Assembly: GCF_000716435.1 (NCBI RefSeq)
Contig: NZ_JNWO01000020.1
Coordinates: forward strand, 62,001-126,000
Direction: 5' to 3'
DNA: 64,000 nucleotides
From: Streptomyces xylophagus
GTDB taxonomy: Bacteria > Actinomycetota > Actinomycetes > Streptomycetales > Streptomycetaceae
The notes below the pieces were generated by a model that saw nothing but the letters and a program-made list of their open reading frames with translations, had not been told where the DNA came from and did not search any database. The position numbers were made by a program, and so were the translations under genes. This document shows positions 33,280 through 41,248 of this stretch, in pieces; the stretch's first letter is position 1; every line of letters starts with the position of its first letter.

Positions 33280-34680
33280 CTTCCGTGCTTCCTTCGCGAT
33301 CCGCTTGTCCGGGTGCAGCCGGCCCATCGCCTCCAGGACGTCCGCGGTCGCCGGGTGGTCCACCCGCCAGGCCGCGGCGAAGAACCCGTTGTGCTGCTGG
33401 GCCAGTCCCTCGACCAGGGCCTGGAGCTCCTCGGAGTTGCCCTCGGCCGCCAGTTGCGCGGCGACCGTGTCGACGGTCAGCCAGAACACCAGTTCCTCGG
33501 AGGGCGCGGGGACGTCGCTCGCGCCGTTCTCGCTCAGCCAGACGCGGGCGAGGCCGCCCAGCTCGGGGTCGTCGAGCACCTCGCGCAGCGCGGGCTCGGC
33601 CTCCCCGCCGACGAGGGAGAGAGCCTGTTGACAGAGCAGGCGTCGTAGCGGTGCGCCCGTGTCGCTGCCACGGGCCGCCGCCAGCAACTCCCGTGCTGCG
33701 GCGAGGGGTTCACGGCCGGCCAGCCACTGCTCGGTCTCGGCCCGTGCGGCCCCCTGCGGGAACGTCGAGGTCCCGTCGAGCAGCGCGTCCGCGCCCTTGT
33801 CCGCGAGATCTCCCACGGCGGGGGCGGCGAAGCCGGCTTCCAGGAGCCGGGCGCGCAGGCCGTAGAGACCGAGCGGGGTGAGGCGCACCATGCCGTAGCG
33901 GGTGACGTCGGTCTCGTCGACGGGTGCCGTGGGTTCGTCGGACGGTTCGTCGAGGTCGGTCATCAGGGCCTCGTCGACGGGCTGGTACTCGACGATCCCG
34001 ACCGGTGCGAGGAGCCGGAACTGGTCGTCGAGGCGCATCATCGCGTCGGAGACCTGCTCCAGTACGTCGTTGGTGGGCTCCCCCATGTCGCTGGGCACGA
34101 TCATCGAGGCGGCCAGCGCGGGCAGCGGGACGGGGCCGTCGCCGGGGCCGTCCTCGTTGACGGTCAGCAGATAGAGGTTGCCGAGGACGCCGTCGAGGAA
34201 CTCGGCCTCCGCCTCGGGATCCCAGTCGAGTGACGAGAAATCGACCTCGCCGCCCTCGTCCACGGCGTCGACAAGACCGTCCAGATCGGGCACGCTCGCG
34301 TCCGCGAGAAGGGTGTCGAGGGCGCCGAGCCAGACCGCGAGCACGTCGCCGGGCGAGCCGGAGGTGAGCAGCGCCAGCTCCTCGCCGGCCGCCACGGTGC
34401 CCTCCTCCTCGTCGACGATCTCGACGAGCCCGGTGTCCACGGCGACCCGCCAGGCCTCGCTGGCGTCGGCCGCGGCGTCGTCGCCGGTCAGTCCGAGCAG
34501 TTCGGCGGCGGCGGGCAGTTGCTCGTCGACGAGGCCCCCACCGGCGTCGATGCGGGTGTCGGGGCCTGCCCAGCGGGCGAGCCGGGCGGCCCGGGCGAGC
34601 AGGGGTGTGGACAGCGCGTCGCGCGCCAGCTCCGCTTCGGAGTGCAGCCGCACCGGCGGCAGGGGGGAGCTGTCTGACAT
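33244..34680 (-). CDS. Conserved hypothetical, acidic, all-alpha (478 aa)
   Basis: Cytoplasmic, strongly acidic protein without signal peptide or membrane segment. Helical throughout, with repeated Leu/Ala-rich segments; the C-terminal third (residues 345-465) resembles HEAT-like repeats, and a winged-helix-like segment (DVTRYGMVRLTPLGLYGLRARL) lies near residue 275. No catalytic motif. Family not recognised beyond being a likely Streptomyces-conserved protein. Its 3' end lies in tandem 37-bp repeats. Confidence 0.65.
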   Translation of the reverse strand: MSDSSPLPPVRLHSEAELARDALSTPLLARAARLARWAGPDTRIDAGGGLVDEQLPAAAELLGLTGDDAAADASEAWRVAVDTGLVEIVDEEEGTVAAGEELALLTSGSPGDVLAVWLGALDTLLADASVPDLDGLVDAVDEGGEVDFSSLDWDPEAEAEFLDGVLGNLYLLTVNEDGPGDGPVPLPALAASMIVPSDMGEPTNDVLEQVSDAMMRLDDQFRLLAPVGIVEYQPVDEALMTDLDEPSDEPTAPVDETDVTRYGMVRLTPLGLYGLRARLLEAGFAAPAVGDLADKGADALLDGTSTFPQGAARAETEQWLAGREPLAAARELLAAARGSDTGAPLRRLLCQQALSLVGGEAEPALREVLDDPELGGLARVWLSENGASDVPAPSEELVFWLTVDTVAAQLAAEGNSEELQALVEGLAQQHNGFFAAAWRVDHPATADVLEAMGRLHPDKRIAKEARKAAFKARSQQGN

Positions 34681-34847
34681 CGGCGGGTTCTCCTAGGGCG
34701 CCTCGATGGCCGTACGACGGCCGTACACGACACACGACTCAGCCGCTCAGCCTAGACGGATTTCGACCCATGCCGCCCGGTTCATGTCCCAGCCACGAGG
34801 TGTACATGGCTGAAACCTTGACAACTGAGCGGCCCCGCAATGAGATT

Positions 34848-34900
34848 GACGCGCGTAGAAATGTCATGGACACCTAGTCCAGGTATCTTCTACGCGCGTC
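34848..34900. promoter_or_regulatory. 11-bp inverted repeat in nuclease promoter region
   Basis: GACGCGCGTAG (34848-34858) and CTACGCGCGTC (34890-34900) are exact complements separated by 31 bp, bracketing the TATCTT hexamer. Either an operator pair or a leader hairpin. Confidence 0.4.
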
Positions 34901-34981
34901 GCTACCGCCCCACCGGTCGCGGCTCCCACCGCCGCTGCACCAGCTCCATCCACCCTCGTCCCGGCACTCATGCATGTCCCC

Positions 34982-34987
34982 GGAGGG
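34982..34987 (+). promoter_or_regulatory. Ribosome-binding site that fixes a TTG start
   Basis: GGAGGG lies 6 bases before the TTG at 34994. The ATG at 34970 has no Shine-Dalgarno and would place this site inside the coding sequence. Confidence 0.6.
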
Positions 34988-34993
34988 ATCCCG

Positions 34994-36817
34994 TTGCCGA
35001 GCAAGTCCTCCGCGCGCCTCGCCGCGCTGACCGTCGCCGCCGTCTGTTCCGTGGCGTCCACGATCGTTCTCACCTCGCCCGCGCACGCCGACGGCGTCCG
35101 CATCCACGACATCCAGGGCACGACCCGGGTGTCCCCGTACGCCGGCCAGAAGGTCGCGGACGTACCGGGCATCGTCACGGGCGTCCGCACATACGGCTCG
35201 TCGAAGGGGTTCTGGTTCCAGGACGCGACCCCTGACGACAACCCGGCCACCAGTGAGGGCGTGTTCGTCTTCACCAGCTCCACGCCGAAGGTCGCCGTCG
35301 GCGACTCGGTCACCGTCTCCGGCACGGTCTCCGAGTACGTCCCGGGCGGTGCCGCCACGGGCAACCAGTCGCTGACCGAGATCACCAAGCCGACGGTCAC
35401 CGTCGTCTCCAGCGGCAACGCCGTACCGGCCGCCACGGTGATCAACGCCAAGTCCGTGCCGAGCAAGTACACGCCGGCCGGCGACACCGCCGCGAGCGGT
35501 TCGATCAACGCGCTGACCCTGGAGCCGAAGAAGTACGCCCTGGACTACTACGAGTCCCTCGAGGGCATGAACGTCCAGGTCGCCGACGCGCGTGTGGTCA
35601 CCGCGACCGACCCGTACTCCGAGCTGTGGGTCACGGTGAAGCCGCACGAGAACGCCACCAAGCGCGGCGGCACGGTCTACGGCTCCTACGACTCGCAGAA
35701 CACGGGCCGCCTGCAGATCCAGTCCCTGGGCGCGACGGCGGACTTCCCGGTCGTCAACGTCGGCGACAAGCTCACCGGCACCACGGCAGGACCGCTGGAC
35801 TTCAACCAGTACGGCGGCTACACCCTCGTCGCGAACGAGATCGGCACCGTGAAGAGCGGCGGTCTCCAGCGCGAGACGACGAAGAAGCAGTCGCGCGGCC
35901 AGCTCGCGGTGGCGACGTACAACGTCGAGAACCTCGACCCGTCCGACGGCACCTTCGCCGCGCACGCCGCCGCGATCGTGAACAACCTGCAGTCGCCCGA
36001 CATCGTGTCCCTGGAGGAGATCCAGGACAACAACGGTGCGACGGACGACGGCACGGTCGACGCGAGCGTCACGGTCAACAAGCTGATCGACGCGATCGTC
36101 GCGGCGGGCGGCCCGACGTACGACTGGCGCTCGATCGACCCGGTCAACGACAAGGACGGCGGCGAGCCCGGCGGCAACATCCGCCAGGTGTTCCTGTTCA
36201 ACCCGCAGCGGGTCTCCTTCACCGACCGCGCGGGCGGCGACTCGACGACCGCCGTCGGCGTCACCAAGGTGCACGGCAAGGCCCAGCTGACCGTCTCCCC
36301 GGGCCGGATCGACCCGGCCAACGCGGCCTGGAGCGCGAGCCGCAAGCCGCTCGCGGGCGAGTTCGTCTTCAAGGGCAGGACCGTCTTCGTGATCGCCAAC
36401 CACCTGATCTCCAAGGGCGGCGACCAGCCCCTGACCGCGCAGTACCAGCCGGTCACCCGCAGCTCGGAGACCCAGCGCCACGCGCAGGCGACGGCGGTTA
36501 ACGCCTTCGTCAACGAGATCCTCGCGGCCCAGAAGGACGCGGACGTCATCACGCTCGGCGACATGAACGACTTCGAGTTCTCCGACACCGCGAAGATCCT
36601 CGAGGGCAAGGGCGAGCTGTACTCGGCGATCAAGTCCCTGCCGAAGAACGAGCGTTACACGTACGACTACCAGGGCAACGCGCAGGTCCTGGACCAGATC
36701 CTGATCAGCCCGTCGATCCGCAAGGACTGCTTCGAGTACGACAGCGTCCACATCAACTCGGAGTTCAACGACCAGATCAGCGACCACGACCCGCAGGTGC
36801 TGCGCTTCCAGCCGTAG
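34994..36817 (+). CDS. Secreted endonuclease/exonuclease/phosphatase-family nuclease (ExeM/NucH-like)
   Basis: Secreted protein of 607 aa. The Sec signal peptide runs to about Ala32 (AHA cleavage). An N-terminal OB-fold/lamin-tail-like region (GVRIHDIQGTTRVSPYAG onward) is followed by an EEP nuclease domain with ATYNVENLDPSDG, SLEEIQDNNG, VIANHLISKGGD, GDMNDFEFSDT and the C-terminal SDHDPQ, giving the metal and catalytic Asn, Glu, Asp and His residues. Relatives are extracellular DNases that recycle DNA for phosphate and nitrogen. The TTG start is chosen on its strong ribosome-binding site. Confidence 0.87.
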   Translation: MPSKSSARLAALTVAAVCSVASTIVLTSPAHADGVRIHDIQGTTRVSPYAGQKVADVPGIVTGVRTYGSSKGFWFQDATPDDNPATSEGVFVFTSSTPKVAVGDSVTVSGTVSEYVPGGAATGNQSLTEITKPTVTVVSSGNAVPAATVINAKSVPSKYTPAGDTAASGSINALTLEPKKYALDYYESLEGMNVQVADARVVTATDPYSELWVTVKPHENATKRGGTVYGSYDSQNTGRLQIQSLGATADFPVVNVGDKLTGTTAGPLDFNQYGGYTLVANEIGTVKSGGLQRETTKKQSRGQLAVATYNVENLDPSDGTFAAHAAAIVNNLQSPDIVSLEEIQDNNGATDDGTVDASVTVNKLIDAIVAAGGPTYDWRSIDPVNDKDGGEPGGNIRQVFLFNPQRVSFTDRAGGDSTTAVGVTKVHGKAQLTVSPGRIDPANAAWSASRKPLAGEFVFKGRTVFVIANHLISKGGDQPLTAQYQPVTRSSETQRHAQATAVNAFVNEILAAQKDADVITLGDMNDFEFSDTAKILEGKGELYSAIKSLPKNERYTYDYQGNAQVLDQILISPSIRKDCFEYDSVHINSEFNDQISDHDPQVLRFQP

Positions 36818-36855
36818 GGTCTGCCCGGCGGATCAGGTCGCAGGAAACCAACGGC

Positions 36856-36991
36856 GGCTGATCAGCACCGGTGAGCGGGGCGTGGTGCGTGCAGCTGCAA
36901 GGCGGAGGAGGGCGTCAACGCGGAGCGTTGGCAACCGACGACAACGCCGCAGATGCGCGTGCCACGCCCCGCTCACCGGTGCTGATCAGCC
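36856..36991. repeat. 136-bp near-perfect palindrome (MITE-like long hairpin)
   Basis: The outer 30 bp (36856-36885) are exactly complementary to 36962-36991. The stem continues with mismatches to an inner perfect CAACGC-GGA-GCGTTG tip (36916-36930), and the symmetry centre is 36923. It lies 38 bp after the nuclease stop. It may terminate that transcript, but its length far exceeds a terminator and suggests a mobile or repeated palindromic element. Confidence 0.8.
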
Positions 36992-37067
36992 GGGCAGGCC
37001 CTCACACCTACGGGGAGCCACGGGGGCTCACGGGGGGGTGGACGGGGTCTCGCCGACTTGCACCAGG

Positions 37068-37793
37068 TCAGGCGAAGGCCCCGTCCAGCCAGTTCTGCCA
37101 GGCGAGTTCGTTCGTCTTGGCGTCGGCGTCCGGGGCGAAGTCGTGAACGCTGATGCCGACCGGGGCACCCCAGTGGTTGCGCCCGAAGAGGCGGATCAGC
37201 GCGCTGTCGGTGCGCAGCCCGATGAAGTACGGGTCGCGGAAGTCCAGTACGGCGTCGAGGAGTTGCCCCTCGGGCCCGCGGGCCCGGACCCGTGTCCCTT
37301 GCTCCGTGTCGTCCGCGAGGCCGAGGGCCCGGCCGACAACTCCGAAGGCGTCGGCGGCGGTTGAGGCGTCGGGGCCGTTGAGCGTGGCGAACGCGACGGG
37401 CCGGCCCGCGAAGTGGGTGACGTACTCCCGCAGGGTGTGCAGGTAGAAGGCGTTGTGCTTGCGCGCGCCGTCGTACTGGTTGTCCCAGTCGTCGGTGAAG
37501 ATCCCGCTGTGCACGTACCGCACCCAGGCGCGGCGGCCGTCGTCGCGGGGCTCGATGGTCTCGTCGATCTGGTTGAGGCTCTGGGTCGGGAAGCCGACGT
37601 CCTCGCTGAGGGCGGTGAGCCGGTGCGGCGGGTCGAAGTTGGTGAGGGTGGACCCGAAGGGCCCGACGCGCTTCTCACCGTCGAACTCCATCGGCCACAG
37701 CCAGCCGCCGGTGCCGTCGGTGATGGCCGCCCACACCTCCTCAGGAGTGGCGTCGACCTCAAACTCGTAGACGATCTCGAATTCCTTGGACAT
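37068..37793 (-). CDS. SRPBCC/AHSA1-like protein
   Basis: A 241-aa START-like protein. FEIVYEFEVDATPEEVWAAI and the following GGWLWPMEF are typical of the AHSA1/SRPBCC hydrophobic-pocket fold; the second half is a degenerate repeat of the fold. It is the downstream gene of an ArsR-like regulator (34-bp gap), a pairing often seen in actinobacteria. Function unknown; the family binds hydrophobic ligands. Confidence 0.82.
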   Translation of the reverse strand: MSKEFEIVYEFEVDATPEEVWAAITDGTGGWLWPMEFDGEKRVGPFGSTLTNFDPPHRLTALSEDVGFPTQSLNQIDETIEPRDDGRRAWVRYVHSGIFTDDWDNQYDGARKHNAFYLHTLREYVTHFAGRPVAFATLNGPDASTAADAFGVVGRALGLADDTEQGTRVRARGPEGQLLDAVLDFRDPYFIGLRTDSALIRLFGRNHWGAPVGISVHDFAPDADAKTNELAWQNWLDGAFA

Positions 37794-37827
37794 GGCTAGC
37801 TCCTGAGTACTACTGGTCCTAGTGGCT

Positions 37828-38436
37828 CTACTGGTCCAGTTCTGGGGTGGGTGGCTTCTTGACCGTGGGATGGACGGCGACCACGATCCGATGATCGCGG
37901 CCCTCCTCCGCCTCCCCCGCGTCGTACTTGCGGATGAGGGCGCTCACCCCGGCGGTCAGTTCCTGGATGAACGCGGCCCGGTCGGCGGCGGAGGCGAAAC
38001 GCACCTCGCCGTCGAGCGCGTAGGTCGCCAGACGCTTATGGGCCTTCTCCGCACCGGTGATCAGCGAACCGACGTCCCGCACCAACCGGGCCCCGAGCGC
38101 CAGCAGCCAGCGCGCGGAGAGCTGGTCGCGGAACCGGTCCGGGTCCGGCTGCACGGCGGCGAGCGCGAGCGGCGAGATGACGTACGACGCGGCGGTCGCC
38201 CGCATCACCCGCTCGGTGACATTGCCCTTGCGCCGCTCCCCGGCCAGTTCGACCAGGCCGTGCCGCTCCAGCGCCTTGAGGTGGTAGTTCACCTTCTGCC
38301 GGGGCAGTCCGACCTTGCCGGCCAGCATGGTGGCGGACGCGGGTCCGGCCGCCAGCTCGGCGAGCAGCCTGGCCCTTATGGGGTCCAGCGAGACGGCTGC
38401 GGCCTCGGGGTCCTCGATCACGGTGACGTCCAGCAT
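37828..38436 (-). CDS. ArsR-like winged-helix regulator
   Basis: A 202-aa regulator with an N-terminal winged HTH (residues about 15-85; GLPRQKVNYHLKALERHGLV recognition helix) and a helical C-terminal part. No metal-binding Cys pair. The MLDVTVIEDP start is chosen for family fit. It heads a two-gene unit with the SRPBCC gene and likely autoregulates it. Confidence 0.85.
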   Translation of the reverse strand: MLDVTVIEDPEAAAVSLDPIRARLLAELAAGPASATMLAGKVGLPRQKVNYHLKALERHGLVELAGERRKGNVTERVMRATAASYVISPLALAAVQPDPDRFRDQLSARWLLALGARLVRDVGSLITGAEKAHKRLATYALDGEVRFASAADRAAFIQELTAGVSALIRKYDAGEAEEGRDHRIVVAVHPTVKKPPTPELDQ

Positions 38437-38470
38437 GCGTCCACCGTCCCACCGAACACTTTTTTTGTCC

Positions 38471-38501
38471 AGGGGGGTGAGGTTGTCGGTGAGAACCCCC
38501 T
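38471..38501 (-). terminator. Hairpin downstream of the ABM gene
   Basis: AGGGGGGT (38471-38478) and AACCCCCT (38494-38501) form a stem (one bulge) 7 bp after the ABM-domain stop on the minus strand, followed by a run of seven A residues in that direction. Confidence 0.45.
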
Positions 38502-38507
38502 CCGCGA

Positions 38508-39242
38508 TCAGTCGGGGACGAGGCCGAGCGCGTGGTCGTAACGGCTGACCGTGCTGCTCTTCAGCCCCGGCCAGGTCTGGACGCGTTCCCAGAGTGCGGT
38601 GGCGGAGCCGATGCCGTCGCCGGGGGCCGCGAGGGCCTCGATATGGGACCGGGCGCTGTCCCACTCGGCGTAGTTGAGGACGCGGGTGCCGTCGGTGGAG
38701 AGGTGGAAGTGGGCGGCGATGCCGCCGGGATGCGGAGCGGGCTCGTTCTCCAGGGCCTCGAAGACGGCGTCCACCCAGGCGCGTTGGCGGTCGGGGTCGG
38801 GCCCTTCGAACTCGATGTCGACGATCACGACACACCCGGGGACACGCCCCTCTCCCCCTTCCGCCGGGCCGCCGCCGCTGCGGTAGTGGCGGTAGCGGCC
38901 GAGGGCGAGCCGCTCGATGCCGGGCACGGCGGTGTCGATCTCGTCGACGCGCTCCTGACGCAGGGCCCGCAGCGAAGCTGCTGATGGATGCAGCAGGAAA
39001 CCCTCGTAGGCCTGCTCGCTCGTCCACTGCGAGTAGTGCAGCAGGGTGGAGGTGTCGTGGCCGGTGTAGACGTGGTAGCCGAGGAGGTCGTCGGCGGGCC
39101 AGGGCCGGCGCTCCCAGGCGGCGGCGACCGCCTCGACGGTCCGGCGCTGACGCAACGGCGTACCCACGCGCCAGGTGCTGAAGAAGGGGGCGCCGACGCG
39201 GGGGTCGGTGAGGTCGGGGTGGGAGTCGGTACGACGGGTCAT
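38508..39242 (-). CDS. Antibiotic-biosynthesis-monooxygenase (ABM) domain protein
   Basis: A 244-aa protein containing two ferredoxin-like ABM repeats (about residues 25-115 with LLHYSQWTSEQAYEGF, and 130-240 with VLNYAEWDSARSHIEA). ABM proteins include cofactor-free quinone-forming monooxygenases and haem-degrading enzymes. Tandem forms are common in Streptomyces. MTRRTDSHPD is the preferred start. An inverted repeat lies in its promoter region. Substrate unknown; no biosynthetic cluster surrounds it. Confidence 0.75.
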   Translation of the reverse strand: MTRRTDSHPDLTDPRVGAPFFSTWRVGTPLRQRRTVEAVAAAWERRPWPADDLLGYHVYTGHDTSTLLHYSQWTSEQAYEGFLLHPSAASLRALRQERVDEIDTAVPGIERLALGRYRHYRSGGGPAEGGEGRVPGCVVIVDIEFEGPDPDRQRAWVDAVFEALENEPAPHPGGIAAHFHLSTDGTRVLNYAEWDSARSHIEALAAPGDGIGSATALWERVQTWPGLKSSTVSRYDHALGLVPD

Positions 39243-39283
39243 GCGGGCCTCCGATGGTCGGTACGGGCGCGTGTACCGACCAG

Positions 39284-39314
39284 CCTTCAACCTCGACCAA
39301 TATTGAGGTCAAGG
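39284..39314. promoter_or_regulatory. Inverted repeat upstream of the ABM gene
   Basis: CCTT and ACCTC on one side pair with GAGGT and AAGG on the other across an AT-rich core (AATATT). It lies about 42 bp before the ABM start, overlapping the end of the next gene upstream, with TTGACC embedded on the minus strand. Operator candidate. Confidence 0.35.
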
Positions 39315-39998
39315 CCCCGCCTGTTGCTGCGCCCCGCCCCCTTCCAAATGCGCCAACCGGCTCTGGAACCAGTCGAGCCGGGCCTGCAACAGGGCGGCCT
39401 CCGCGACGAGTTCGGGCACACCGAGCCCCTCGGGCAGCCCGGGGTCGACGGTCTCCACGGGGTCGCCGCCCGCCACCACCCGCAGCCCGTCCCCGGCCAG
39501 CCGCGCGAACGTGGCGAGCGAGACGGACGTACGACCACGGACGCAGCCCGCGCACGCGGCGGCCAGGGCGCGCCAACCGGGCCTGCCCCAGCCGGCGTCG
39601 GCGAGTGCGACGGCCCGCGCGCCGCAGGCACAGGGGCCGACGGTGGCGATGCGGACGCGCTGGCGAGCGTAGCGGAAGCCGCGTTCGAAGCGGATGTAGG
39701 CACCGAGCACGGTGATGTCGAGGAGGACCGCCGCACGGTGCTCCTCGGTGCACAACAGGGCTTCCGCCGCCGCCCGTTCATGCACACAGTGGAAGCCGCA
39801 GTCGCACAGCCGCGCGGGTGCCCGGTGCCGTCGGCCGTACACGCAGGACGCGTCGGCCACGACTCCGTACGGCAGCGCGCCGCCCAGCGACACACCGGTG
39901 AACCCGGCCCGGGTGCCGTCCTGCGACAGCACCGGGTGGGCGATCTTGAATCCGGTCGGCGGCTCCGTCGGACGTTCCTCGGGGAGCCGCAGCCTCAT
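39309..39998 (-). CDS. Cys-rich hypothetical protein
   Basis: A 229-aa protein not recognised. A central cluster LCDCGFHCVH (about residues 63-72), a later CTEEH and CACGAR and CAGCVRG segments supply enough Cys/His for a zinc site. The C-terminal part has a helix that could pair (LVAEAALLQARLDWFQSRLAHLE). No signal peptide. Its ATG overlaps the stop of a 45-codon gene (ATGA), so both are translated together. Confidence 0.6.
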   Translation of the reverse strand: MRLRLPEERPTEPPTGFKIAHPVLSQDGTRAGFTGVSLGGALPYGVVADASCVYGRRHRAPARLCDCGFHCVHERAAAEALLCTEEHRAAVLLDITVLGAYIRFERGFRYARQRVRIATVGPCACGARAVALADAGWGRPGWRALAAACAGCVRGRTSVSLATFARLAGDGLRVVAGGDPVETVDPGLPEGLGVPELVAEAALLQARLDWFQSRLAHLEGGGAQQQAGP

Positions 39999-40132
39999 CG
40001 GGCGACCGGGACCTCTTCGGGCGCCTTCTCCTCCGTGAACTCCGCGATGCCCTCGGGGAGTTCGAGTTCTCCGTCGTGGATCTGCGGCCGCTCTTCGGCG
40101 ACTCCGGTGGCCAGTGCCTTGCCGAGCTTCAT
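39995..40132 (-). CDS. Small 45-aa gene coupled to the Cys-rich protein
   Basis: ATG to TGA frame below the usual ORF size cutoff. It encodes an acidic peptide that opens MKLGKALATGVAEERPQ and continues with DGELELPEGIAEF to an Ala-Pro-Glu rich tail. GGGAGG lies 4 bases before the ATG, and the stop overlaps the next start (ATGA). A leader-like basic start, acidic middle and a Cys-rich partner recall ribosomal-peptide precursor layout, but no maturation enzyme is recognised. Confidence 0.65.
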   Translation of the reverse strand: MKLGKALATGVAEERPQIHDGELELPEGIAEFTEEKAPEEVPVAR

Positions 40133-40326
40133 GACGCCTCCCGTGACCAGGGGTGGATCAACTTCCCACGTCCATGACCTTCCTGGCCATGGTGACCCAT
40201 GAGGGGGTCAATTGGACATAGGGCCTTGGCGATCCGCGTGAGGCCACTCATTCCGCAGTAGCTCTTACCAATACCAGGTAGAAGAATTAAGTAGTGCTTC
40301 ACTGTTGCCCTGCCGACACTACTCCC

Positions 40327-41232
40327 ATGACGAACACGGCCCCGTCCGCAACGCCCCCTTTCGGCCGCGCCCTGTGCGCGATGGTCACGCCCTTCACCGA
40401 GGCGGGAGAGCTCGACCTCCGCGGTGCCCAACTCCTCGCGCGGCGGCTGGTGTCGGAGGGCTGTGACGGGCTCGTACTGTCCGGCACGACCGGCGAGTCG
40501 CCGACCACGACAGACGCGGAGAAGTCGGCGCTCGTCACAGCCGTCCGCGAGGCCGTCGGTGATCGTGTCCCCCTCGTCTCGGGCGTGGGCACCTTCGACA
40601 CCCGGCACACCGTGGAACTCGCCCTGCAGGCCGAAAAGGCGGGCGCGGACGGGGTGTTGGTGGTCTCGCCGTACTACAGCAGGCCGCCGCAGGACGCCCT
40701 GGAGGCACACTTCCGCGAGGTCGCCGACGCCTCCGGACTACCCCTCGTCCTCTACGACATCCCGGGCCGCACCGGCACCCGCATCGAACCGGAGACCATG
40801 ATCCGACTCGCCGAGCACCCCAGGATCGTCGCGGTCAAGGACTGCTCCTACGACTTCCTCGGCACCCAGAAGGTGCTGGACCGGACGGACCTGGCGTACT
40901 ACGCGGGCTGCGACGAGCACATTCTCGCGCTGTACGCGGTGGGCGCGGCGGGGTACGTGAGCACGGTCGCGAACGTCGTCCCCGACCGACTCCGGGCGAT
41001 CCTGGACGCGTTCGAGGCGGGCGACACCCCCGTGTCCGCCCGCCTCCAGCAACGCGCCACGCCACTCATCGAGTTGATGATGTCGGCGGGCCTGCCCGGC
41101 ACGGTGACGGTCAAGGCCCTCCTCAACTCACTCGGCCTGCCCGGGGGTTCGGTCCGGGCGCCGCTGCGGCCCGCCGGCCGGGATGCGGTCGACGGACTGG
41201 TGGCGGCGTACGAGGAGTTCGTGGCCGGCTGA
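40327..41232 (+). CDS. dapA: 4-hydroxy-tetrahydrodipicolinate synthase
   Basis: A 301-aa class I aldolase that condenses pyruvate with aspartate semialdehyde in lysine and diaminopimelate synthesis. LSGTTGESPT is the substrate loop, LYDIPGRTG has Tyr143, and VAVKDC the Schiff-base Lys171. Motifs match DapA better than the other DHDPS paralogues in this window. The dapD gene 2 kb away supports the role, though many Streptomyces carry more than one dapA. The ATG lacks an obvious ribosome-binding site. Confidence 0.87.
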   Translation: MTNTAPSATPPFGRALCAMVTPFTEAGELDLRGAQLLARRLVSEGCDGLVLSGTTGESPTTTDAEKSALVTAVREAVGDRVPLVSGVGTFDTRHTVELALQAEKAGADGVLVVSPYYSRPPQDALEAHFREVADASGLPLVLYDIPGRTGTRIEPETMIRLAEHPRIVAVKDCSYDFLGTQKVLDRTDLAYYAGCDEHILALYAVGAAGYVSTVANVVPDRLRAILDAFEAGDTPVSARLQQRATPLIELMMSAGLPGTVTVKALLNSLGLPGGSVRAPLRPAGRDAVDGLVAAYEEFVAG

Positions 41233-41248
41233 CCGACCGCTTCGCCGA

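Larger units (their letters stand above)
34681..34993. promoter_or_regulatory. Regulatory gap upstream of the nuclease gene
   Basis: A 313-bp gap between divergent genes without an ORF worth calling. It holds TTGACA (34818-34823), TTGACG (34846-34851) and TATCTT (34884-34889) promoter-like hexamers, though no pair has ideal spacing, and the inverted repeat at 34848-34900. Confidence 0.4.

Noticed and set aside
36856..36991. Palindrome read as a simple rho-independent terminator
   Set aside because: Stem far too long, with a mismatched middle and no U-tract; it may terminate RNA incidentally but that does not explain it.
38508..40132. Polyketide or RiPP biosynthetic cluster around the ABM gene
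   Set aside because: No synthase, cyclodehydratase, lanthionine synthetase or radical-SAM gene is nearby; an ABM protein alone does not define a cluster.
40327..41232. Alternative reading of this gene as another sugar-acid lyase
   Set aside because: Loop GTTGE, the YDIPGRTG tyrosine and VAVKDC lysine, plus the nearby dapD, fit DapA better than the KDG-type enzymes at 56 and 11033.
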